From Flavobacterium sp. K5-23 (GTDB lineage Bacteria > Bacteroidota > Bacteroidia > Flavobacteriales > Flavobacteriaceae), in contig NZ_CP056783.1 in NCBI RefSeq assembly GCF_023278045.1, positions 558,001-622,000 on the forward strand: a DNA stretch of 64,000 nt. Direction: 5' to 3'. This document shows positions 17,728-25,339 of this stretch, in pieces. The translations under genes were made by a program, and so were the position numbers. The first letter of the stretch is position 1. Every line of letters starts with the position of its first letter. The notes beneath the pieces were generated by a model. That model was not told the DNA's origin. It did not search any database and saw nothing but the letters and a program-made list of their open reading frames with translations.

Positions 17728-17751
17728 TAAACATTTTTATCGAATTTTTTA

Positions 17752-17790
17752 CAAAAGCCGAAATTATCCAAAGATAATCTTCGGCTTTTG
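17752..17790 (+). terminator. terminator after frr
   Basis: 17-18 bp stem with a one-base bulge (17752-17768 with 17773-17790), CAAA loop, followed by TTTG. A second 10-bp hairpin lies at 17821-17844. Confidence 0.75.
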
Positions 17791-17911
17791 TTTGTTAAGC
17801 TGGATTCAATTAAGATTTTAAAAAATACTTTTGTAAGTATTTTTACTCAATATAATTTGTTTACTTCAGAATAATACTGTTAATTTGCCAAAATTAAAAA
17901 ATTAAAACCGT

Positions 17912-18001
17912 ATGAGAAAAATTAAAACCTTGTTTCCTTCTTGTTTCCTTCTTGTTTCCTTCTTGTTTCCTTCTTGTTTCCTTCTTGTTCATTCAATGTG
18001 A
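17912..18001 (+). other. ATG leader of the lipoprotein gene, out of frame at the present repeat number
   Basis: The ATG at 17912 begins MRKIKT, a basic n-region, and then runs into the 11-bp repeats, which encode LFPSCFLLVSF per three copies. With the five copies present the frame ends at a TGA at 17999-18001 after 29 residues. With three or six copies it would read straight through into the long lipoprotein frame. Confidence 0.75.
17930..17984 (+). repeat. five tandem copies of an 11-bp unit inside a signal-peptide coding region
   Basis: The unit TTGTTTCCTTC occurs five times without a mismatch (17930, 17941, 17952, 17963, 17974), followed by a partial TTGTT. As 11 is not a multiple of three, every gain or loss of one unit shifts the reading frame. 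This is the structure of a phase-variable contingency locus. Confidence 0.97.
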
Positions 18002-19616
18002 TTCTACAGAAAACATAATTAGCACCGCTGATAACCCCTATGTGACTTCAGAAAAAATAACTATTGACAAATTACTTTTGGAAATTCAAACCCAAACAAT
18101 ACTGAGCCATACCGAAACATTTAAATCCAATACTCAAGAAAGTATCTTAGAGAAAAATGGAAATAAAAGTAATTTGAATTTCACTAAAATAGTAAAAGGA
18201 AACGAATACACCACTTATCTACTTCTAGTTAACAGCTATTCTATAAAAAACCCTTATTTTATGTATTATGTGATTACAAAAAAGGATAGTACAGAAAAAG
18301 CAGGCTACTTAAAATTCATACCTGACACGCCCATTGATTCTATTAATGAAAAAACTTTTACGGGAAAAATCCAGATGCTTGACCTCAAGCATAAAATAAG
18401 GTCCGAAAGTATATTCATCAACGGACAAAATCAAAAACAAACTACTTCAACAACCGCTAGAACTGCAAGCGATTGTACAACAAAAGCATCGATAATATCA
18501 CATAACTGTGAAAACGGTAAAAATCATAGTCCAGGTGAGCGTTGCGGTGATAAAATGTATTATGCATACTATGAAATCCTATTAGTTACCACTTGCCCTT
18601 TTGTAAGCGGGTACGATAACAGCGGCCCCGTACCTAATGAATTAATGATTGGTAATAATGTTGGGAGTGGTGGTAGTACACCTAATTATGATTATGAAAT
18701 AAATATCTTTGAACAGCTTTTAAATGATGGACAAAAAGCGTGGTGGGATAACCCCGAAAACAATTTAGACAAGCAAAAAATCAGCATTTATTTAAATCAA
18801 AATCCTACTGATGAAGCAAAAGAAATTGCTTCTCATATGATTTCCCAAATGTACGGTAAGTTTGCAAAGAAATTTGATGTAGAGGCTTCATTGAATTCAC
18901 CAATGAATATTGAGATATCAACCATTACGGATGCAACAACCGAAGGAGCAAAATTTAATTCGATCTACAAGTCATTAACCAAATCACCAGAGTTTAAAAG
19001 ACTATTTCTTGATGTTTTTAAAGACAGTAAAAGAGATAATGTCAAATTTGAGATTGAGGAACATGTATATGAAGATAACGATCCAACAAAAAAAGAGGTA
19101 AATGCGACAACAAGTCAAGACCCAGTTACAAAAAATCTTATTATAAAAATAAGCAAACAAATATTGATAGCGGGAACAACTAAAAGCCAAACCAATATTG
19201 AAAATGCCAAAACCATTTTACACGAATGTATTCATGCATATCTTTTTGTTAAAGCCAATTATCCCGCTACTGGAGTTGATTTTGCGAAAATTTTAAACTC
19301 GATGTACCCGACTTATGATGAACAACACGATTTTATGTATAACCATATGATCCCCACAATGCAACAGGTACTTTTTGAAATTAGAGATTTGGTGACAACC
19401 GCACCAAAAAGAGCTAATTTGGAAATTTATCGTTTCTACGCAAGTTCTACTGCATCAAAGCCACTTCTATTTAATTGGCAGGAATATTACAAATATATAA
19501 GCCTTAGTGGATTGAACTTGACAAGTTGTTTCAAACAGGATTTTCCTGATCCATCTGAAGCACTAACTTTACACTTAAATTACATCAAAGCTGGTAAAGA
19601 CGAATTAGACCGTTAA
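17952..19616 (+). CDS. putative HExxH metallopeptidase-like lipoprotein, predicted phase-variable (out of frame now)
   Basis: The long frame from TTG 17952 gives 554 residues, but this start has no basic n-region. The likely true start is the ATG at 17912, which is in another frame because five 11-bp repeats lie between. In the in-frame state the leader would be a classic lipoprotein signal peptide ending FLFIQC, with the next residues DSTEN acidic as in surface lipoproteins. The mature part has a Cys-containing segment (ASDCTTKASIISHNC), a long mixed region, and near residues 420-430 the motif LHECIHAYLF, a zinc-peptidase HExxH. A further His pair in QHDFMYNHMI could give a third metal ligand. 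I do not recognise a named family. The short secreted gene downstream is 16 bases away. Confidence 0.7.
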   Translation: MFPSCFLLVSFLFIQCDSTENIISTADNPYVTSEKITIDKLLLEIQTQTILSHTETFKSNTQESILEKNGNKSNLNFTKIVKGNEYTTYLLLVNSYSIKNPYFMYYVITKKDSTEKAGYLKFIPDTPIDSINEKTFTGKIQMLDLKHKIRSESIFINGQNQKQTTSTTARTASDCTTKASIISHNCENGKNHSPGERCGDKMYYAYYEILLVTTCPFVSGYDNSGPVPNELMIGNNVGSGGSTPNYDYEINIFEQLLNDGQKAWWDNPENNLDKQKISIYLNQNPTDEAKEIASHMISQMYGKFAKKFDVEASLNSPMNIEISTITDATTEGAKFNSIYKSLTKSPEFKRLFLDVFKDSKRDNVKFEIEEHVYEDNDPTKKEVNATTSQDPVTKNLIIKISKQILIAGTTKSQTNIENAKTILHECIHAYLFVKANYPATGVDFAKILNSMYPTYDEQHDFMYNHMIPTMQQVLFEIRDLVTTAPKRANLEIYRFYASSTASKPLLFNWQEYYKYISLSGLNLTSCFKQDFPDPSEALTLHLNYIKAGKDELDR

Positions 19617-19632
19617 TTAAACTTATAAAAAA

Positions 19633-20091
19633 ATGAAAAACTTAGCACTTATATTTATATTTCTTTGTTACTGCCCCACTTATGGACAAGATATTGAATA
19701 TATCAAAAAACTTGATACTGTTTATGTAAAGTTTAAAAAATCTACAAATCAAACCAAAGAAGTTGTGGCGGATTATCGTTTTTATACCATTAGGCTAGGT
19801 GAGGTTTCGGAGAGAACATCTTTATATTTTATTAAACCTTCTTTTGACGAAAAAGCTACAGACCAGATCAAAAAATATTTACCTAGAACAGAAAACAAAT
19901 CATTTCTCAAGAAGCATAAAAACGATATTGTTGGAATTGATTTTTTTAAGAAATACGGTATTATAAAAAGTACATATGGAGCCTTTTCAGTAAATTGTGT
20001 CATTTATCTTATTGATTGCGACGAGCAAAAAAAAGGCGAAATTACTCTATATAGAGTTTCAATGTCTAGTTCTTATAGTATGGGTGAGTAG
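19633..20091 (+). CDS. secreted protein of unknown function
   Basis: A 152-residue protein with a signal peptide (MKNLALIFIFLCYCPTYGQ) ending in the common Flavobacterium G-Q site. The mature part is rich in Lys, Tyr and Ser with no recognised domain. It has two Cys late in the sequence (NCVIYLIDCDEQ) that could form a disulphide. It lies 16 bases after the HExxH lipoprotein and inside the frr-flanked segment, so the pair probably entered and is expressed together; if the upstream gene is phase-off, this gene may also be affected by polarity. Confidence 0.65.
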   Translation: MKNLALIFIFLCYCPTYGQDIEYIKKLDTVYVKFKKSTNQTKEVVADYRFYTIRLGEVSERTSLYFIKPSFDEKATDQIKKYLPRTENKSFLKKHKNDIVGIDFFKKYGIIKSTYGAFSVNCVIYLIDCDEQKKGEITLYRVSMSSSYSMGE

Positions 20092-20169
20092 GTAAAATAA
20101 GTTTTTGAGCATTTCTAAAACCGCATCTATCAGTAAGTTAAAGTAGTCGACGTAAACCCAAACTCTACT

Positions 20170-20269
20170 GAAGAAGAAGTTCAAAACTTAACCAATAGTT
20201 TCATCAAGAAAATTGACGAACTTCTTGTTCATAAAGAAGCTGAGATTATGAAAGTGTAACTTTTCGTAA
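20170..20269 (+). pseudogene. frr: right copy of the frr 3' end (remnant)
   Basis: 100 bases matching 17628-17727 at 99 positions, including the last 29 codons and TAA (20257-20259) of frr. It has no start or upstream frr sequence. It marks the right border of the two-gene insert. Confidence 0.93.
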
Positions 20270-20279
20270 GTTTATATTT

Positions 20280-20313
20280 AAATCCGTTCCCTATGGCGAA
20301 CGGATTTTTTTAT
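20280..20313 (+). terminator. terminator after the frr remnant
   Basis: 10-bp stem (20280-20289 with 20298-20307) and a T run. It may be the original frr terminator, now separated from the intact gene. Confidence 0.7.
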
Positions 20314-20368
20314 TCCTATTTTTGTATAACAAAACTAGCGTATTCCCGTTTAGAAATAAATAGATTTT

Positions 20369-22867
20369 ATGAAGCATTTATATGTATTGCTTTTCCTTTT
20401 TACTTGTTCTATTCAGGCCCAATTTCAGCTAAACGGAATTGTAAAAGATGCTGTTACCACAAAGCCATTACCCTTTGCAACAATTAGCATAAACGACGGA
20501 AAAAAAACCGTCACGGATGTAGATGGAAAATTCAGTTTTCAAACAATCAGCACTTCTTCTAGTTTTGATGTATCCTATGTTGGTTACAAACAAAATACCA
20601 TTGCTATTTCAAAAGGCAAAAATTTCTATGTTGTAAACCTAAGCCAGAAAAAAAATGAGTTAGACGAGATTGTCATTAAATCTGACAATCCTGCTTTGTC
20701 CATTATAAAAAAAGCAATTGAAAACAAGAACAAGAACAATCCCCAAAAGAAATTAAGCAGTTTTGAATTCAAAACCTACAATAGACTTCTGGTAACAGCC
20801 AATCCTGATTCCATTAAGGGCCGAATTGATACTATTATGGTCCAAAAAACTTTTGGAAAAAAATTCGTTAAAATTGATTCCGCCAAATATAAATTTAAAG
20901 AAATCATCCGCAAACAACATTTGTTCCAAACGGAAAAAGTATCGCTATACCAATACAATCACAACAATTTAAAAGAAACCGTTTTAGGTACCAAAATGGC
21001 GGGTTTCAAACAGCCTGTTTACGAGATCATCGCTTTTAATTTACAATCCTTTTCTATCTACGACAGCAATTACGAACTTTTTGAAACCAAATATAACAGC
21101 CCAATAGCTAAGGACGCACTTCGGGATTATAACTACAAACTACTCGATACCGCTTCAATAAATGGACGAAATGCGTATGTGATTTATTTTAAGAACAAAA
21201 AGAAAAGAAAATCCTCCGGTTTAGAAGGGGTGCTGTATATCGATCAAAATAATTTTGCGGTTTCCAAAGCCATTATGAGAATTAGAGGAGTTCTTGACAT
21301 AAGTGGCATCCATGAGTTCAAATACATTCCTGAAGAAGATATTTGGTTTCCTGTTCATAAAACCTTTAAAATTGCTAAAGGAAAAAATGATGACGACATT
21401 AAAATTCTAGGTGGCACGATTCAATTTGACGGAGACATAAAAGATAATTTCAAGGTTCGAAAAAAACAATCCACGGATTATACTTATTTACTGTCAGAAT
21501 CTAATAATTTCGACATTCGTTATAATATTCCAATTGAAATCAATAAATCGGCAGTTGCTATCGAAATCAAAGACGATGCTATCAACAAACCCGATAGTTT
21601 CTGGAACACTTATAGAAAAGACAGCCTAGACAGCCGGAGTCTAAATACATATACCGCACTTGATAGCATTTCGATAAAAAAGAGAATCGAAAGCCGCATT
21701 CGTTTTGGAAGAAAAGTCATCAATGGCTATTTGCCGCTGGGCTTTATTGACCTCAACCTGCGTAAAGTTTTTAGTTACAATAACTACGAGGGTTTTAGAC
21801 TCGGTGTTGGAGGTGTTACAAACGAGCAATTTTCCAGAAAATATAAAATCGAAGGCTATTCTGCTTACGGTACTAAAGATGGGGCTTTCAAATACAACAT
21901 AGGTTTTTCCAGCAGACTTGAAAAATTCTCCAATACATGGATTGGCGCTTCCTATACTGATGATTTACGGGAAATAGGTAGTACCATCTTTCCTGTTGTG
22001 AAAAAACCTTTTAAAATTTATGATCCAAGACCCATAAACATAAGCACTTTTTATAATTATGTGAGTTGGAAAGCATTTGTGGAAACTAAAATACTCCCAA
22101 AATCAGAGAGTGTTTGGGAATTCAACCATGCTGTTGTTGACCCGAAATTTGATTACACTTATAATTTGAACGGTAAATTGTTCCATCAATACACTTTGAC
22201 TACCGCTATGGTTTCGATACAATGGAATCCGTTTAGCGATTATATGCAAACCCCGACAGGAAGAATCGAAGTCGAAAAAAGATTTCCAAAATTCACTTTT
22301 CAGTTCACACAATCTTTGCCAAAAGTATGGGATAATGATTTTGAATACACTAAAATAGACTTCCGAACAGAATATGAGAAAAAATATTTAAACGGACAGA
22401 AAACAAGTTTGCTTTTTGAGGCCGGATATGCTCTTGGCGATATTCCTCTAACGCATCTGTATAACAATTCTCCAAATAACATTACCAAAGAAACCATTAT
22501 TAAAAGAATGACTTTCGCAGGAAAAAATAGTTTTGAAACTATGTATTTCAATGAATTTTTCTCCAGTGAATTTGCGTTTTTCCAATTCAAACACGGTTTT
22601 AAAAGAGTGAAAATTTTCGAAAAAGTAAAACCATCTTTGGTACTGGTTTCAAGAATGGCTTGGGGAAATATGACCAAACCAGAACAACATTTGGGGTTAG
22701 AATTCAAAACATTAAACGACGGTTTTTTTGAATCCGGTATAGAACTAAATCAAATATTTAACGGACTTGGACTAACTGCATTTTATCGCTATGGCCCGAA
22801 TCAGCTAAGTAAATTTGAAGATAACATCGCTATCAAACTGAGTTTTGTTCTTAATCTAGGATTGTAA
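20369..22867 (+). CDS. DUF5686 / carboxypeptidase-like regulatory-domain outer-membrane protein
   Basis: An 832-residue protein with a signal peptide (ending SIQAQ), a carboxypeptidase-regulatory-like beta-sandwich at about 22-100 (LNGIVKDAVTTKPLPFATISI and VVNLSQKKNELDEIVI), then the DUF5686 region, in which long strands with many Tyr, Phe and Trp alternate with polar residues up to the end LSFVLNLGL. This is the Bacteroidetes two-part design with an outer-membrane barrel but without a TonB plug. Function is unknown. It is followed two bases later by the end of a CPA2 antiporter gene on the other strand. Confidence 0.85.
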   Translation: MKHLYVLLFLFTCSIQAQFQLNGIVKDAVTTKPLPFATISINDGKKTVTDVDGKFSFQTISTSSSFDVSYVGYKQNTIAISKGKNFYVVNLSQKKNELDEIVIKSDNPALSIIKKAIENKNKNNPQKKLSSFEFKTYNRLLVTANPDSIKGRIDTIMVQKTFGKKFVKIDSAKYKFKEIIRKQHLFQTEKVSLYQYNHNNLKETVLGTKMAGFKQPVYEIIAFNLQSFSIYDSNYELFETKYNSPIAKDALRDYNYKLLDTASINGRNAYVIYFKNKKKRKSSGLEGVLYIDQNNFAVSKAIMRIRGVLDISGIHEFKYIPEEDIWFPVHKTFKIAKGKNDDDIKILGGTIQFDGDIKDNFKVRKKQSTDYTYLLSESNNFDIRYNIPIEINKSAVAIEIKDDAINKPDSFWNTYRKDSLDSRSLNTYTALDSISIKKRIESRIRFGRKVINGYLPLGFIDLNLRKVFSYNNYEGFRLGVGGVTNEQFSRKYKIEGYSAYGTKDGAFKYNIGFSSRLEKFSNTWIGASYTDDLREIGSTIFPVVKKPFKIYDPRPINISTFYNYVSWKAFVETKILPKSESVWEFNHAVVDPKFDYTYNLNGKLFHQYTLTTAMVSIQWNPFSDYMQTPTGRIEVEKRFPKFTFQFTQSLPKVWDNDFEYTKIDFRTEYEKKYLNGQKTSLLFEAGYALGDIPLTHLYNNSPNNITKETIIKRMTFAGKNSFETMYFNEFFSSEFAFFQFKHGFKRVKIFEKVKPSLVLVSRMAWGNMTKPEQHLGLEFKTLNDGFFESGIELNQIFNGLGLTAFYRYGPNQLSKFEDNIAIKLSFVLNLGL

Positions 22868-22868
22868 C

Positions 22869-25139
22869 TTAAGGTTTAATAATTAAAACAGATGGAACTC
22901 CTCTCAACCATTCGCTTCTTGAATCTACAAGTAATTTCCAGCTTTCAAAACTAACTAACATAAGATCTTGATGGTCTAAAAAGTTTGAATTCTCTTTATT
23001 GTTGTTAACAACATCTATGTTATTAGGATGATTTTGTTCAAGAGAATCGATAACACTTCTAATAACAAAATTAGTATTCACATAGCCATTCACATCCATA
23101 ATGCGAATATGAGAATTATTATTAAAAATAAATTTCTGGGCATAATCAATTAAAAAAGCGTCTTCAGATCTAAGAATTGGAACAAAAACTTGTTTAACTT
23201 CTTGCAAGTCTTTGTCAATTAAAATCCCTAAAGGCATCTTGGTTTTAGAAACTATCTGTCTTGTTCTTTCATCGAAAGGAGAATTTTCAAACAATCCTTC
23301 TTTCCCCGTGAATTTATCAAGCAAGCGATCCGGATTGATAATTCTACTTGTAAAACCAATTACTTTCCCTAATAGTGTACCGTCAAAAATAGATTTACCA
23401 AGACCAATGAGCAGTAAATCAAAATCTCCCTGATTAGCCACCTCAGCAATTTCATTTTCAATGTCATAAGTCACCCTATAAATGGTGTCAATTTCCTGAT
23501 TTAAAAGCTCTGATTCTTCGAAAATAGGCAGGAAACTGCTCTTTTCTTCATCTTCTAAACTAAAAGTATGTAACTCATCGCTTAAGGACAAATGCATCGC
23601 TGTTATAGTGGTTGCGCTTTTTTGTTTTTTAGTTAAACAATTAGCCAGTCTCAATAATGACTTCCCTTTTTCCTGACTTCCAAAAGAAATAAGGATTCGG
23701 AATTTACTCGAAATCGTATCGTCTTCTATAGATGCTTCTTCTTTATTTTTAAAAATATAATTGATCAAGTCTAGAGCGGGTCCAGTCATAAAAGTTGTCA
23801 CTAACGCCATAATTACCATCATAGTAAACACCTCAGGAGTTAAAACTTTAAGTTCTAATCCAATGTTTAAAACAATCAACTCCATTAAGCCTCTAGTATT
23901 CATCAAAGCACCGATAGTCATACTGTCTTTCCAACTTTGCCCAACAAACCGAGCAGCCAAAGCGCTTCCTAAAAACTTCCCTACAACCGCAACAAGAATG
24001 ATTGCTCCAGTCACTTTTAACAAATAAATATCGTTAATCAAGCCTATTTCAGTTTTCAATCCGGTATACACAAAAAACAGTGGCAGTAAAAGAATAACAG
24101 ACACATCTTCTACTTTTTCAATAAATATCAACCTGAATTTAGATATATCAGGCATAATGGAACCCATCATAAAAGCGCCAAACAAGGCGTGAATTCCTAT
24201 TACTTCAGTAGCATAAGAAGATAGAATTAAAAACAAAAAGAAAATAGCCAAAACTGGTTTACTTAAGCTTTCTTTAGAATTATACAAATCCCCAATTCTT
24301 TTAAGAAATGGTTTGACTATGAAAATCATGGTAATCACATAAATTAATGCTAGTGAAATCACATATAACGAACTTACGAAATCCCCTGCTTTTACAATGG
24401 CAATAACAACAGCCAGAAGACACCATGCCGTTATATCGTCAGCAGCGGCACAAGTGATAACAATCGCTCCAAGTCTGGTTTTATGAATTCCGCGTTCCTG
24501 GACAATCCTTGCCAAAACAGGAAAAGCAGTGATACTCATCGCAATCCCCATAAATAAACTAAAAGAAAGAAATTCAACTCCTTCAGGAGCAAATCTATTG
24601 TAAACAAAATAAGATAGACCTATCCCTAGTGCAAATGGTATTACAATACTGGCGTGACTAATAACAATAGCCTCGTTAGCTTTGTTTTTTAACACTTTTA
24701 TATCGAGTTCCATACCTATAACAAACATAAAAAGTATAAGTCCTATTTGGCTTAAAAACTTCAGGTTTCCTAAAGACTCCACAGGAAATAAAGCGGCCGA
24801 AAACTCGGGGAAATACATACCCAATAATGAGGGTCCAAGTACAATTCCTGCAATAATTTCACCAATAACTGTGGGCTGACTAATTTTCTTGAAAATCCAC
24901 CCAAAAAGACGTGCAACGAGAATAATCATTACGATTTGAGCTAAAAGAATGGCCAAAGGATCCTGAAAATTATGCTCCATAGAAGAAATAAAATCTCCCC
25001 ACGAGCCCTTTCCTGACTCTGAAACGGAAATCGTTTCTTTTGCCTGTAATTCTTTTCCCCTTAGAATTATCAAATAAATTAAGGCTGTGAAGCCACCAGT
25101 TACACCTAAGTAAAAAATAGTGTTTTTATAGTTTTTCAT
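22869..25139 (-). CDS. cation:proton antiporter, CPA2 family, with a C-terminal Usp-like region
   Basis: A 756-residue inner-membrane protein when started at the ATG at 25139 (MKNYKNTIFYLG); the frame extends 13 codons further but the longer start is less likely. After an N-terminal helix and a short loop it has about twelve helices (roughly residues 55-460), with the core segments IGEIIAGIVLGPSLLG, TRLGAIVITCAAADDITAW and FGAFMMGSIMP typical of KefB/NapA-like exchangers. The soluble C-terminal 280 residues begin FRILISFGSQEKGKSLLRLA and resemble universal-stress-protein domains, likely sensing nucleotides or ions. Exchange of Na+ or K+ for protons is the family role; the ion is not decided. 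Confidence 0.9.
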   Translation of the reverse strand: MKNYKNTIFYLGVTGGFTALIYLIILRGKELQAKETISVSESGKGSWGDFISSMEHNFQDPLAILLAQIVMIILVARLFGWIFKKISQPTVIGEIIAGIVLGPSLLGMYFPEFSAALFPVESLGNLKFLSQIGLILFMFVIGMELDIKVLKNKANEAIVISHASIVIPFALGIGLSYFVYNRFAPEGVEFLSFSLFMGIAMSITAFPVLARIVQERGIHKTRLGAIVITCAAADDITAWCLLAVVIAIVKAGDFVSSLYVISLALIYVITMIFIVKPFLKRIGDLYNSKESLSKPVLAIFFLFLILSSYATEVIGIHALFGAFMMGSIMPDISKFRLIFIEKVEDVSVILLLPLFFVYTGLKTEIGLINDIYLLKVTGAIILVAVVGKFLGSALAARFVGQSWKDSMTIGALMNTRGLMELIVLNIGLELKVLTPEVFTMMVIMALVTTFMTGPALDLINYIFKNKEEASIEDDTISSKFRILISFGSQEKGKSLLRLANCLTKKQKSATTITAMHLSLSDELHTFSLEDEEKSSFLPIFEESELLNQEIDTIYRVTYDIENEIAEVANQGDFDLLLIGLGKSIFDGTLLGKVIGFTSRIINPDRLLDKFTGKEGLFENSPFDERTRQIVSKTKMPLGILIDKDLQEVKQVFVPILRSEDAFLIDYAQKFIFNNNSHIRIMDVNGYVNTNFVIRSVIDSLEQNHPNNIDVVNNNKENSNFLDHQDLMLVSFESWKLLVDSRSEWLRGVPSVLIIKP

Positions 25140-25311
25140 ATTTAATAAAATACAATTGATCTGCTTTACAAAACGCAAAGATGAGAAATTCTATAATACG
25201 TTCTACATGACTAAAATATACTTTTATTTGAAATATTGTAAAACCACAAAAAAGTACAATTTAGAGTCAAACATTTTTAAACAATTCATCTGTTTCCCCC
25301 GTGGTTTTCAC

Positions 25312-25319
25312 TACATTTG
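25312..25319 (+). promoter_or_regulatory. -7 box of the RND exporter promoter
   Basis: TACATTTG, an exact TAnnTTTG match, lies inside the longest open frame but 21 bases before the ATG at 25340, which supports that ATG as the start. Confidence 0.5.
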
Positions 25320-25339
25320 CATCCATTTTTAGAGCATTT

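Noticed and set aside
17930..17984. 11-bp repeats as a CRISPR array
   Set aside because: Units are contiguous, without spacers, and lie in a coding frame.
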